From Planctomicrobium piriforme (GTDB lineage Bacteria; Planctomycetota; Planctomycetia; Planctomycetales; Planctomycetaceae): 64,000 nucleotides of DNA. Under the pieces are notes generated by a model. That model saw only the letters and a list, made by a program, of their open reading frames with translations, made no database searches and had not been told where the DNA came from. Positions 42,992 through 51,397 of this stretch are shown here, piece after piece; positions within the stretch are counted from its first letter, which is position 1; each line of letters starts with the position of its first letter. Location of the stretch: positions 124,001-188,000 of the forward strand of contig NZ_FOQD01000016.1 of assembly GCF_900113665.1 (NCBI RefSeq). The letters run 5' to 3'. The position numbers were made by a program, and so were the translations under genes.

Positions 42992-43159
42992 ATGTTGTCG
43001 TGGGCACTTACCTTTCTGATTATCGCGTTGGTGGCTGCTGTTCTTGGCTTCGGCGGACTCGCCGGTACCGCTGCCTGGGCTGCCAAAATCTGTTTCATTG
43101 TGTTCATCATTCTGTTCGTGGTTTCGGCCATCGCCGGTCGCCGTACCCCGACAGTCTGA
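42992..43159 (+). CDS. DUF1328 family small membrane protein
   Basis: A 55-residue protein from ATG 42992, with AGGAG upstream. It starts MLSWALTFLIIALVAAVLGF and contains GLAGTAAWAAKICFIVFIIL, the two-helix layout of DUF1328 (YtjA-like) proteins, which are short hydrophobic proteins linked to envelope stress in other bacteria (family recollection). It lies in the same plus-strand run as DUF1571 and the HPt gene. Function unknown. Confidence 0.85.
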   Translation: MLSWALTFLIIALVAAVLGFGGLAGTAAWAAKICFIVFIILFVVSAIAGRRTPTV

Positions 43160-43218
43160 CGCGAGTACAGTGACGCAGTCATCGTGGGTGAATCGAAATT
43201 CAGTGAGGAGTCAGAGAG

Positions 43219-43485
43219 ATGCGCGGGTTGCTGATTCTGGCTGTGATAATCTTGGTGATGGCCCTCGTCGGGTGGATCACGTTTCAGAATAATGATCGCC
43301 AGCCGGCGGTCATTCTGAACACCGACAAGATCGAGGCCGACACGAGGGAGATCGTGCATGAAGGCCAGGAGGCGGCTACGAAAGCTGGTCAGGCAGTTCA
43401 GGCTGCCGTCGACGAGGTTCGCAGCGACCGCAGGCCAGATGCCCCGGCTGACGAGGCAAAGCCCGCGACCTCTGCTCCAAATTGA
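43219..43485 (+). CDS. Small membrane-anchored protein
   Basis: An 88-residue protein from ATG 43219, with GAGGAG 11 bases upstream. It has one N-terminal membrane helix (MRGLLILAVIILVMALVGWI) and a charged, helical soluble tail with a heptad-like Ala pattern (EAATKAGQAVQAAVDEVRSD), then a Pro-rich end. It is likely inner-membrane anchored with a short periplasmic coil. It follows DUF1328 at 59 bases and may be part of the same transcript. No family recognised. Confidence 0.7.
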   Translation: MRGLLILAVIILVMALVGWITFQNNDRQPAVILNTDKIEADTREIVHEGQEAATKAGQAVQAAVDEVRSDRRPDAPADEAKPATSAPN

Positions 43486-43509
43486 TCCTGGATTTCGCCG
43501 AGAAAAACG

Positions 43510-43560
43510 CCGACACTTCTGACCCGATCTCGCTCACCGGCGGGACCGGGTCAGCGTCGG
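43510..43560 (+). promoter_or_regulatory. Hairpin between the small membrane gene and the HPt gene
   Basis: CTGACCCG and CGGGTCAG form an 8-bp stem, with outer CCGAC/GTCGG pairs and a 20-base loop. There is no U run, so it could be an mRNA processing or pause site rather than a terminator. Confidence 0.4.
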
Positions 43561-43627
43561 TTTGAATACTGCCATGCCGGCAATCAATTTCGACCACGCC
43601 CTACGGAGAAAAGGATTGGACCGTTCG

Positions 43628-43996
43628 ATGAGCAATCTGCCGCCCATGCAGGAATCCGAACCCGTCATCGACCTGCAGCCCGCTTTGGCCAGGTTGGGCA
43701 ATGACGCCGGACTTTTGCGGGATCTCGCGTACTTTTATCTGGAAGACGGAGTCACGTTACTCAATGAGGTCGCCCGGGGACTGGAAGAACAAGATGCCGA
43801 GCTTGTCACCCGCAGCGCGCACAGTCTGAAAGGACTGTCGGCCAACTTCGATGCTCATCAGGCCGTTGCAGTTTCACTCGAAGTGGAACAGCTTGGAAAA
43901 CGTGAAGACCTCAGTGCCGCCGCCGCCGCTTATTCTCGCTTGCGCGAATCGGTCGAGCAGGTGATGCAGGCGCTGCAGGAAGATGTCTTGAAGTGA
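43628..43996 (+). CDS. HPt (histidine phosphotransfer) protein
   Basis: A 122-residue stand-alone HPt domain. The phosphorylatable histidine is His65 in TRSAHSLKGLSANF, the classic HxxKG motif. Helical segments LLRDLAYFYLEDGVTLLNEV and SLEVEQLGKREDL complete the four-helix bundle. I chose ATG 43628 (MSNLPP), which gives a compact protein; ATG 43574 would add an 18-residue basic lead. It likely relays phosphate between a hybrid kinase receiver (such as that at 37501) and a response regulator, so the three genes may form one phosphorelay. That link is inference from position. Confidence 0.88.
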   Translation: MSNLPPMQESEPVIDLQPALARLGNDAGLLRDLAYFYLEDGVTLLNEVARGLEEQDAELVTRSAHSLKGLSANFDAHQAVAVSLEVEQLGKREDLSAAAAAYSRLRESVEQVMQALQEDVLK

Positions 43997-44013
43997 GCTT
44001 CGGCTTATCCTCT

Positions 44014-44325
44014 TCAATCAACAGTCAGCCGGTCGTCCAGACGCTCCAGGCCAGGCAGCGACATGATGGCTTGCGCGGCGAGTTGTTTGACGAAGTAACT
44101 GGGAACAGTTCCTTCGAGTCGCACGCATCCGCTACTGGTCGTGACCTTGAGTTGGGTCAGTGAGCGACGGCCAGTTGCTGACAGCGAACGGCAGACGAGG
44201 GCGGTGAGCAGGTCATCCGCCGGATCGATCCGGAGACGCTGCCCTGACGCTGTGATCTCCCGCTGATTCTGGCTGGTCAGCTTTGCCCCCTGCGTGGGAG
44301 TCAGACGCGATTCTGAAGGGTCCAT
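44014..44325 (-). CDS. BON-domain protein
   Basis: A 103-residue protein from ATG 44325. The last 70 residues are a BON domain: a helix (ADDLLTALVCRSLSATGR) and strands around LKVTTSSGCVRLEGTVPSYF then VKQLAAQAIMSLPGLERLDD. BON domains bind membranes or envelope components, commonly in osmotic-stress proteins (OsmY). There is no signal peptide, so it may be cytoplasmic or act at the inner face. It is tail-to-tail with the HPt gene. Confidence 0.75.
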   Translation of the reverse strand: MDPSESRLTPTQGAKLTSQNQREITASGQRLRIDPADDLLTALVCRSLSATGRRSLTQLKVTTSSGCVRLEGTVPSYFVKQLAAQAIMSLPGLERLDDRLTVD

Positions 44326-44500
44326 AGGGCTTTGCAGCGTGACGGAGGGGGGAGGGGACTGGGCATTGTAGCCCGAGCCGTCAATGCAACGGCGGCTCGC
44401 TTGCGATTCTCTCGTCTACAGCCATCGGCAATTTCTGCCTGAAGGCTTTTGCCAAATTGACAAAAAAGGTTTGGCAACGCAAAAAAAACTGAAGGGCCAC

Positions 44501-44532
44501 AAAAAACGCCTTGCGACGGGAATCGCAAGGCG
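44501..44532 (-). terminator. Rho-independent terminator of the Gly/Tyr-rich gene
   Basis: On the minus strand CGCCTTGCGA, loop TTCCCG, TCGCAAGGCG, then TTTTTTG: a perfect 10-bp stem with a T run. It lies 40 bases after the stop of the gene at 44573. Confidence 0.85.
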
Positions 44533-44572
44533 TCGAGTCCAAACGGTTCTAACTGCTTCAAAAAACCGTCAT

Positions 44573-45463
44573 TTACCAGCCGGTGTTCGCGTAGCCGTAC
44601 CCGCCATAGTTCGCACAGGTGCAGCAACTCGTGCCCGGGTAACCGAATGCCGCCGCCGAGCCGACGCCATAAGACGTCGTCGTCGTTGTCGGGTTACCGA
44701 CATAGACGGTGTTGTTGTTGCTGAGCGGGACCGTGTAGGCAGCCGTGCGGTATGGGTTGTACCCGCTGTAGCTGGTCGCCACAGGCGTGACCACGCCGAC
44801 CGACGAGTTGACCACGCCAAAACTGGCGGCAGTCGACGGAGTCGAGGTATAGACGCCGTAGCTGGCATTGGAGTATGCCGGCGCGCTGTAGGTCACCATG
44901 CTCGGGCTCGAGTACGACGAGTAGCCATACGGAGTCAAAGTCGAGGTGCAACTATAGGGGCTGTACCCGTAGCTGCCGCCGCCGTATCCGACGCCGTAGA
45001 CCGCTGGCGAATAACCAGAGTAGCCATAGACCGATCCATAGCCGTAACCCGACCCATAAACCACAGGCCGGTACCCGTACCGGACGCCGTAGGAAGGGTA
45101 TCCGCCATACCCGTAACCGTAGCCGCCATATCCCAGGCCGCCGTAGTAGCCGGGATAGCCGATGCCGATCGAGATGCCGCGGTATCCGAGACCGTAGCCG
45201 CCGTAGTAGGAACGGCCCCAGCCCCCATATCCGAGACCGCCGTAGCCGCCATAGTAACCACGGCCCCAGCCGCCGTATCCGCCATGGTAGTGGCCGCCCC
45301 AGCCGCCACCCCAACCTCCATGATGACCTCCCCAACCGCCGCCCCAACCACCGCCGTGGTAATGACCGCCGCCGCCATGAAAATGACCGGCTTGAAGCGG
45401 CGTATTGCCCACGGCAATCGTCAACAGCAATGCAGCGCAGGCTGCAAATAAGAATCGCGTCAT
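44573..45463 (-). CDS. Secreted Gly/Tyr-rich protein
   Basis: A 296-residue protein from ATG 45463, preceded by GGAGGGTGGTGAG. The signal peptide MTRFLFAACAALLLTIAVGN is cleaved near LQAG. Residues about 27-160 are built of Gly, Tyr, Trp and His (HFHGGGGHYHGGGWGGGWGG and YGGYGGLGYGGWGRSYYGGY). The C-terminal third is Ser/Thr/Tyr-rich. A terminal CCTCANYGG segment holds three cysteines. Such composition is typical of surface, spore-coat-like or adhesive structural proteins. A longer upstream frame to 45709 precedes the signal and is not expected. A rho-independent terminator follows. Confidence 0.75.
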   Translation of the reverse strand: MTRFLFAACAALLLTIAVGNTPLQAGHFHGGGGHYHGGGWGGGWGGHHGGWGGGWGGHYHGGYGGWGRGYYGGYGGLGYGGWGRSYYGGYGLGYRGISIGIGYPGYYGGLGYGGYGYGYGGYPSYGVRYGYRPVVYGSGYGYGSVYGYSGYSPAVYGVGYGGGSYGYSPYSCTSTLTPYGYSSYSSPSMVTYSAPAYSNASYGVYTSTPSTAASFGVVNSSVGVVTPVATSYSGYNPYRTAAYTVPLSNNNTVYVGNPTTTTTSYGVGSAAAFGYPGTSCCTCANYGGYGYANTGW

Positions 45464-45602
45464 CTCACCACCCTCCGAGGATTCGAAAACGCCCGTCACT
45501 GTTGATGATCTCTGCTGGAAGGAGAAAGTCAACAACAGTGACGCTGCGAGCCCCGGTTTCTCATCAATGGAGTGCGTTGGGACACAAAGCGTTACGAATC
45601 CG

Positions 45603-46196
45603 TCAGGTTCTCGCGTCGTTCGAAAACTGGGCCTCAACTCGATAATAGGGCACGCCGTTTTCGTTACGGCTGGAGAAGAGCGCGAACTGAGAAATCGCGA
45701 TCTCAGCAATCACAACCTCAGCGTTGCGGCGCAACTCGGCGGACAACTCCGAATCTAAAACATTCTCTTTCAGACGCGCCAACGTGATGTGCGGTGAGTA
45801 GGTGCGATTCTCTGGTTGAAAACCGCTGGCACTGTGCAGTGCGGTGCCGATCTCGCGTTGCAGGTCACGCAGCGCGGGGCAATCGTCCACGCCGGCCCAA
45901 AGCACAAACGGCACGCCGTCGCGACGAAAGACGTTCGCCCCGCGAATCGTGAGGGGGAAGGTGGCGAACGCCACATCATTGAGAGCCGCGATTACTTCTG
46001 ATATCTGCTCGCTGCTCAATGAGCCCAGGAAATGCAGCGTGAGGTGGAACGAATCTGGATCTGCCAGCCGTGCGCCCTCAAGGCCTCTCGGCTGCATGGC
46101 AGCCAGCGATTGCTCCACATGCGGCGGCAGGGGAACAGCAACAAAATAGCGGACGGATTCCGTATCAGCGGCGAGCGGTGAACGTGCAGAGGACAT
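45603..46196 (-). CDS. thpR: RNA 2',3'-cyclic phosphodiesterase (2'-5' RNA ligase family)
   Basis: A 197-residue member of the 2H phosphoesterase superfamily. The two HxTx motifs are HLTLHFLG (about residue 51) and HITLARL (about residue 136), with the expected spacing for a two-lobed catalytic site. These enzymes open 2',3'-cyclic phosphates at RNA ends and can seal 2'-5' linkages in vitro. The first part, SVRYFVAVPLPPHVEQSLAA, also fits. The start ATG 46196 directly follows GAGGAG; a later start is possible. The operon context is not informative. Confidence 0.9.
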   Translation of the reverse strand: MSSARSPLAADTESVRYFVAVPLPPHVEQSLAAMQPRGLEGARLADPDSFHLTLHFLGSLSSEQISEVIAALNDVAFATFPLTIRGANVFRRDGVPFVLWAGVDDCPALRDLQREIGTALHSASGFQPENRTYSPHITLARLKENVLDSELSAELRRNAEVVIAEIAISQFALFSSRNENGVPYYRVEAQFSNDART

Positions 46197-46312
46197 CTCC
46201 TCAATCTACGCCGCGGCCTCACCCGCTGCCAGTCTCTCCATGCTGAAACAGAAGTTCCAAGCGATCAGCAGTTTCGAACCTACCCACTGCCAACAACCCA
46301 CTACTAACTTGA

Positions 46313-47155
46313 TTACTTCTCCTGCGTCACCCGCACCGGAGAGACGCGGCGCATGTCGGCGACTCGAATCAGAATCAGGCGTTCGATGCCCTGTGACACG
46401 TCGCTGCGAAAGAACCGCGAAGCGAGGGCATCGGGCGTTGAAGGATCGAGACCCAGCACGACCACTTCTCCGACGTTCACTTCGGCGGAAAGGCGGTCCT
46501 GATAGAACGGGAGCACCTGCTGGCCTTCCTGGTACTGCCAGTTCTGGTCCGTGGCGACGGGTCGCAGCACGTTGGCGCCATGCCGGATCTCAGGCGTGAT
46601 CGACACCTGTGCCCAGCCGTCTTCGACGCGACTGGCCGACAGCCGCAACAGGCACTGCGACTGCTGCAGATCGAGCGTCTTCTCGCCCTCGTCGGTCTTG
46701 AGCGTCAGCGGCGTTCCGTTTGGAGGACTGGAGATCATCAACAGCGTTTCCTGTCCCGAGGGCACGGCATACCGATGCGGCACCACGCGACGGGAGGGGT
46801 CTTGCTCGTTCGACAGTTTCAGCAGCGATTGCAGAGTCCGGGGAGGGCGGGAAGGGGCCATCGCAAAGCGGAAACCGTCTTCCGTCAACCGCTGCCGGTT
46901 TTCCGCGGAAACGGACGCAATCGGCGACAGCGAAGACCAAAGTCCTTCGCCGATCAACGGGTCGCCGATCCGGCGATCCACAAAGAAGACTTCCAGTTCG
47001 ATGACATCCTTGGGGCCGACAATCGGCTTGAGCGGCATCTTTCCCGAAGCGATTTCCGACGCGCCAGGCAACATCAACTGACAACCGCTCACCGCCAGCA
47101 GCAAACTGCAGGCAGCCAGCAGAGTCCAGATTCGGTGACGCGGCGGCAGGTTCAT
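46313..47155 (-). CDS. Lipoprotein of unknown function
   Basis: A 280-residue protein from ATG 47155. The signal with lipobox (LLAACSLLLAVSGCQLML) makes Cys25 the acylated residue. The mature part includes VIELEVFFVDRRIGDPLIGE, a beta-rich central section (SGQETLLMISSPPNGTPLTL) and the segment WAQVSITPEIRHGANVLRPV near residue 190. The layout (repeated strands, no catalytic motif) would suit an envelope assembly or secretin-associated protein, but I do not recognise a family. An in-frame start at 47242 would prefix 29 residues and is unlikely. Confidence 0.7.
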   Translation of the reverse strand: MNLPPRHRIWTLLAACSLLLAVSGCQLMLPGASEIASGKMPLKPIVGPKDVIELEVFFVDRRIGDPLIGEGLWSSLSPIASVSAENRQRLTEDGFRFAMAPSRPPRTLQSLLKLSNEQDPSRRVVPHRYAVPSGQETLLMISSPPNGTPLTLKTDEGEKTLDLQQSQCLLRLSASRVEDGWAQVSITPEIRHGANVLRPVATDQNWQYQEGQQVLPFYQDRLSAEVNVGEVVVLGLDPSTPDALASRFFRSDVSQGIERLILIRVADMRRVSPVRVTQEK

Positions 47156-47413
47156 CACGCGGGGTGAAACAGTTCTCGTCGGAAAGGAGCAGGAGGAAGC
47201 CCGGATCGGGGAGATTCCCGGTGCTTCTAGACAGGACGGCAATTCCGGTCAATTTGCGGTCGGGACGCGGCGTCCGATTCTTCACATCATCGGCAGCGGA
47301 TGCCGTAATGCGAGGGAGTGAGAAGAAGAGCGGCGGAAATTGCCGCAGGAGAAATCAATTTGTCATTGGTCAATGGTCATTTGTCATTGGCCATTTGAAG
47401 CGACCGGAATTCG

Positions 47414-48310
47414 CTAAAACCGGGCTTTGCGTTGAGACAGGTATTCGACCAGTGCTTTGTCGAAGTGCATGCTGGTGTCCAGTTCCACGAAATCGGCCCC
47501 GATCGTGCGGCAGGCAGTCTTGTAGCGGTCGCGGAGTTGCTTCATCGCGTCCAGGTAGTCGCCTCGAATTCCCGCGGCATCGACCGTCATCAACTGGCCG
47601 GATTCCGGGTCGCGGAGTTCGCACATGCCGTCGAACGGAAAATTGACTTCAGCCTCGTCGAGAACATGAAACACGATGATGTCATGCCCGGCAAAGCGGA
47701 TCATCCGCAGGGCATCGAGCACCGGATCGGGGTCGGTCAGCAAATCAGAAAACAGCATGATCAGGCTCTTGTGCCGAATCATCGGAGCAAACTGACGCAG
47801 CGATCGGGCGACATCGGTCACGCCGGCAGGCTTGGCTCGCGACAGCAGGGCCAGAATGTTCCCCAGTTGCGATCGCTTGCTGCGGGCAGGCAGGCTCGCC
47901 TGAATTTTTTCGTCGAACGTCACCAGCCCGACGGGGTCTTGCTGGTGAACCATCAGATACGAGAGCGCAGCGGCCAGACAGATCGAATAATCGAATTTCG
48001 TGAGATCCTGACGGTAGGTGTAGGCCATGCTCTCCGAGAGATCCATCAGCAGATACCCGGTGATGTTCGTCTCGGCCTGATACTTTTTAACGTAGTACCG
48101 ATCGGTTTTGGCGTAGACCAGCCAGTCGATATTGCGGGTGTCGTCCCCCTGGGTGTACCGGCGATGCTCGCTGAACTCGACGCTGAAACCCTGGAACGGC
48201 GACGCATGCAGACCGCTCAGAAAACCTTCGACAATGAAACGTGCCCGCAGATCGAGCCGCGCGACATTGCGGATGACTTCAGGCTTCAGGTAACTCTCGG
48301 CGGTGGCCAT
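47414..48310 (-). CDS. DUF58 domain protein
   Basis: A 298-residue DUF58 protein, a VWA-like family often encoded with MoxR AAA+ ATPases. It has the DUF58 hallmark HRRYTQGDDTRNIDWLVYAK near residues 49-67, the metal-site-like YLLMDLSESMAYT near 87-98, and LIMLFSDLLTDPDP near 183. It has no membrane helix, unlike the longer DUF58 members. MoxR-type ATPases and DUF58 proteins assist maturation or insertion of metals or complexes; no MoxR gene lies in the window, so its partner must be elsewhere. Start ATG 48310. Confidence 0.9.
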   Translation of the reverse strand: MATAESYLKPEVIRNVARLDLRARFIVEGFLSGLHASPFQGFSVEFSEHRRYTQGDDTRNIDWLVYAKTDRYYVKKYQAETNITGYLLMDLSESMAYTYRQDLTKFDYSICLAAALSYLMVHQQDPVGLVTFDEKIQASLPARSKRSQLGNILALLSRAKPAGVTDVARSLRQFAPMIRHKSLIMLFSDLLTDPDPVLDALRMIRFAGHDIIVFHVLDEAEVNFPFDGMCELRDPESGQLMTVDAAGIRGDYLDAMKQLRDRYKTACRTIGADFVELDTSMHFDKALVEYLSQRKARF

Positions 48311-48333
48311 TGTGCGGGATTGTTAGGGAGGAG

Positions 48334-48432
48334 AAACCGGACGCTAACGCGTGCCGGCTGATGGGCGTCAACCAACTGGTATTCGCCCCACGGTTTGGAC
48401 GCGGATCAGCTGCTGGGCGTTAGCCCACGTTT
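48334..48432. repeat. 98-bp dispersed repeat, inverted copy
   Basis: Reverse-oriented copy: AACCGGACGCTAACGCGTGC at the left and CTGGGCGTTAGCCCACGTTT at the right. It occupies part of the leader before argJ. Confidence 0.85.
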
Positions 48433-48574
48433 CTTTTTCCTTGCCGACGTGGAACCAATACATCAATTCAGGATAGCCGAAATGGCGGCTTGGGACACCG
48501 CAGGGTTGCAATCTCCACTCCGCCCTGCGATCAATGCAGTTTCGTCAACAGATTTGTTTTCAGCAGGATCAGGC

Positions 48575-49768
48575 ATGAACGCCGAAGAAGCACTCCCCCT
48601 AGGATTTCAGACTGCCGGCATCACCTGTGGAATCAAGGTGTCAGGCAAGCTGGACCTCGCGCTGTTCGTCTCGGACTTTCCCGCTGTGGCGGCGGGGGTC
48701 TTTACGCAGAATCGGGTCGTTGGCGCGCCCGTGATCGTCACGCGCGATCGTGTGCCGTCGTCGACAGTGCGGGCAGTGATCATCAATTCCGGCAACTCAA
48801 ACGCCTGTACGGGGGAACGGGGTATTTCTGACGCCCGGCTGATGACGGCCCTCGTTGCTGAGCGTCTGAATGCACGTGAAGAAGACGTGCTGGTCTGTTC
48901 CACCGGGGTGATTGGCAAGTTCCTGCCGATGGAAAAGATTTCCAGCGGCATTCGCGATGCCCTGCAGAAACTCTCGGATGAGACCGATCATCTGCGGCTG
49001 GCGGCGCAGTCGATCATGACGACTGACACCGTCGAAAAGATCGTGACCCGGCACTTCGAACTGCGCGGGAAACGGGTGACGATCACGGGCGTCTGCAAAG
49101 GGGCGGCAATGATCGCCCCCAACATGGCAACGATGCTGTCCGTGGTGATGACCGACGTGCAACTGCCGATGGGGGTCGCGACAGACATGCTCCGCGCGGC
49201 GGTGAATCGCAGCTTCAACTGCATCTCGGTCGAAGGGCACACCAGTACCAGCGATACAGTTTTGCTTCTCGCCAATGGCGCGGCCGAAGTCGAATGTCGC
49301 GATGCCGCTGATCTCGAACGGTTTCAGGCGAACCTGTCGGAAGTCTGCATGGAACTTTCGCGGAAGATCATCCGCGACGCTGAAGGGGCGAAGCATTTTG
49401 TCACTGTCAACGTGCAGGGGCTGCCCTCCGAAGCGGACGCACGCAAGATCGCCAAAGCAGTCTGCGACAGTCCGCTGGTCAAAACAGCGGTGACGGGTAA
49501 CGATCCCAACTGGGGACGCATCGTGTCAGCCGCCGGCTATGCGGGGGTGCCGTTTCACGAACCCGACCTGTCGCTGATTCTCAACGGCGTGGTCATCTAC
49601 GAAGCCGGCCGACCTCTCGACTACGACGAGTCCGCACTCTCGAACTCGATGAAGTCCGGCATGGTGACAATCGATTTGCAGTTCCGACTCGGCAAGGCTC
49701 AGGTGACCTATTGGACCTGCGACCTGACGGCGGAATACATCCATTTGAACGCCGATTATACGACTTGA
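48575..49768 (+). CDS. argJ: Bifunctional ornithine acetyltransferase/N-acetylglutamate synthase
   Basis: Recycles the acetyl group in arginine synthesis by moving it from acetylornithine to glutamate. The 397 residues from ATG 48575 (AGGATCAGGC upstream) match the family. The autoprocessing site lies in KGAAMIAPNMATML, where the chain is cut before Thr187, the new N-terminal nucleophile. The sections GVFTQNRVVGAPV, VLVCSTGVIGKFLP and SVEGHTSTSDTVLLLANG are conserved. An upstream frame to 48395 is partly made of the 98-bp repeat and is not credible. No other arg gene is near. Confidence 0.95.
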   Translation: MNAEEALPLGFQTAGITCGIKVSGKLDLALFVSDFPAVAAGVFTQNRVVGAPVIVTRDRVPSSTVRAVIINSGNSNACTGERGISDARLMTALVAERLNAREEDVLVCSTGVIGKFLPMEKISSGIRDALQKLSDETDHLRLAAQSIMTTDTVEKIVTRHFELRGKRVTITGVCKGAAMIAPNMATMLSVVMTDVQLPMGVATDMLRAAVNRSFNCISVEGHTSTSDTVLLLANGAAEVECRDAADLERFQANLSEVCMELSRKIIRDAEGAKHFVTVNVQGLPSEADARKIAKAVCDSPLVKTAVTGNDPNWGRIVSAAGYAGVPFHEPDLSLILNGVVIYEAGRPLDYDESALSNSMKSGMVTIDLQFRLGKAQVTYWTCDLTAEYIHLNADYTT

Positions 49769-49823
49769 GAGGAAGGGGAGAGGGAAGAGGGGATAGGGGA
49801 TAGGTGGGGGAGTCGGCAGTCTT

Positions 49824-50246
49824 TCAGGCTTCCGGTCGAAGTAGTTTCTCGACTACTGGACGATTTGCCTCGGGGAACTGCAGGGCATCGAGCTGCGATG
49901 TCTGCACCCAGGTAAAGTTCCCCAGCAGCGGCCCGCCTCGGTCGTCTCGGACACGGCAGTGGAAGAAATGCAGTTCAACGCGGCCATGCGGATAGTCGTG
50001 ACTGGTCTGATAGAGCAGGTCGACGATCTCGATGCTGAGCCCGGTTTCTTCCAGACATTCCCGCGCCGTGCAGTCTTCAGGAGTTTCGCCCGGATGGCAC
50101 TTTCCGCCGGGGAACTCATGCAGCCCAGGCAGCACCTGATCCGGTCCTCGGATTCCGACCAGAATACATCCGTCCCGTTCGACAACGGCAATGCCGATGC
50201 GGACGCCGCGATCTGAATTTGAATCGTCCTGTGCTGCGATCGACAT
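49824..50246 (-). CDS. MutT-type Nudix hydrolase
   Basis: A 140-residue Nudix protein. The Nudix box spans about residues 47-69 (GGKCHPGETPEDCTARECLE followed by ETG), with the catalytic EE pair. The segment LPGLHEFPGGK before it is the sequence seen in MutT-type 8-oxo-dGTP diphosphatases. The C-terminal part has YPHGRVELHFFHCRVRDD, again MutT-like. Function is probably removal of oxidised nucleotides. Start ATG 50246; the ATG is followed by SIAAQDD, and alternatives are not obvious. It is divergent from mazG across 130 bases. Confidence 0.9.
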   Translation of the reverse strand: MSIAAQDDSNSDRGVRIGIAVVERDGCILVGIRGPDQVLPGLHEFPGGKCHPGETPEDCTARECLEETGLSIEIVDLLYQTSHDYPHGRVELHFFHCRVRDDRGGPLLGNFTWVQTSQLDALQFPEANRPVVEKLLRPEA

Positions 50247-50378
50247 GCACTCCCCGTCCTGAAAGCAGAATCACCTTGCCTTGCCGCCGGCCTGCCGACA
50301 AGATAGCGACCGAACCGGTACTGCGACTGCTCGTGAACCGGTAAAAATCATTGCTCTCTTTACTACGATATCCTCCCT

Positions 50379-51266
50379 ATGTCACTTTCGGCGCCTGGCA
50401 CTCCCCCGCAACCTGAATCGCTGGCCGAACGGTTCGTCACGCTGTGCAACGTGATCGCCCAGTTGCGTTCGCCCCAGGGGTGCCCGTGGGATCGCGAACA
50501 GACGATGAAGTCGATCAAGCCGTATACGCTCGAAGAAACCTACGAGCTGCTCGAAGCCATCGACTCAGACGACAACGCCGCCATTCAGGAAGAACTGGGA
50601 GACGTGCTGCTGCAGGTGGTTCTCGATTCCCAGATCGCCGCGGACGAAGGACGCTTCGACATCATTCAGGTGATCGAAGGGATCACTCGCAAAATGATTT
50701 CTCGCCACCCCCATGTGTTTGGCGACGCCGTAGCAAAAACCGCGGCCGACGTCCGTGCTCACTGGGAAAATGCCAAGAAGAAAGAGAAGTCGCGAGAATC
50801 TCTGCTCGATGGCATTCCGACCGATCTGCCGGCACTGGCGAAGACCGCCCGCATCACCAAAAAGGCGGCCGGCGTCGGCTACGACTTTCCCCACCGCGAC
50901 ATGCTGTTCGACAAACTCCGGGAAGAAATCACCGAGTTGCAGCAGGAGCTCTATCCGACAGGGGAAGCCCCCCATGTGCCGGCCACCGTCGACCTGCCGC
51001 CCGTCCCCGACGTTGCGATCACCGATCCCGCGCTCCGCGACCGCGTGGAAGGCGAACTGGGAGACATTCTGTTTGTCGTCGCCAACATCGCCCGTCGTTG
51101 GGGCATCAACCCCGAAGAAGCGCTGCGACGATCCAACGAGAAATTCTCCAACCGCTTCCGCTACATCGAACGCGGCATCGCCGCCCGCGGAAGAAACATG
51201 CAGGAGGCCACGCTCGCCGAGATGGAAGAACTCTATCAGCAGGGAAAACGGCAAGAACCCCGCTGA
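50379..51266 (+). CDS. mazG: Nucleoside triphosphate pyrophosphohydrolase MazG
   Basis: Hydrolyses NTPs to NMPs; limits aberrant nucleotides and influences ppGpp-related stress. The 295-residue protein has two MazG domains: the first with SPQGCPWDREQTMKSIKPYT and EELGDVLLQVVLDSQIA, the second with KLREEITELQQELYP and GELGDILFVVANIARRWGIN. The Glu and Asp residues in these helices coordinate Mg2+. Length is normal or slightly long, owing to an insertion between the helices of domain 2. Together with the neighbouring Nudix gene it may form a nucleotide-sanitation pair. Confidence 0.95.
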   Translation: MSLSAPGTPPQPESLAERFVTLCNVIAQLRSPQGCPWDREQTMKSIKPYTLEETYELLEAIDSDDNAAIQEELGDVLLQVVLDSQIAADEGRFDIIQVIEGITRKMISRHPHVFGDAVAKTAADVRAHWENAKKKEKSRESLLDGIPTDLPALAKTARITKKAAGVGYDFPHRDMLFDKLREEITELQQELYPTGEAPHVPATVDLPPVPDVAITDPALRDRVEGELGDILFVVANIARRWGINPEEALRRSNEKFSNRFRYIERGIAARGRNMQEATLAEMEELYQQGKRQEPR

Positions 51267-51397
51267 GTAAAGGCATTGTGCAATGGATGTCGAGAAGGCG
51301 GCATCGCTTGCGACCTGCGGGCCGCTCGTTTGACCTCGTGCCGTTCCTCGGTTCCAATGACCATTCATCTCCTCGGGACCATGTAAGGGAATCAGGC

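Noticed and set aside
48395..48574. 60-residue N-terminal extension of argJ
   Set aside because: Begins within the 98-bp repeat and does not resemble ArgJ; ATG 48575 has a good ribosome binding site.
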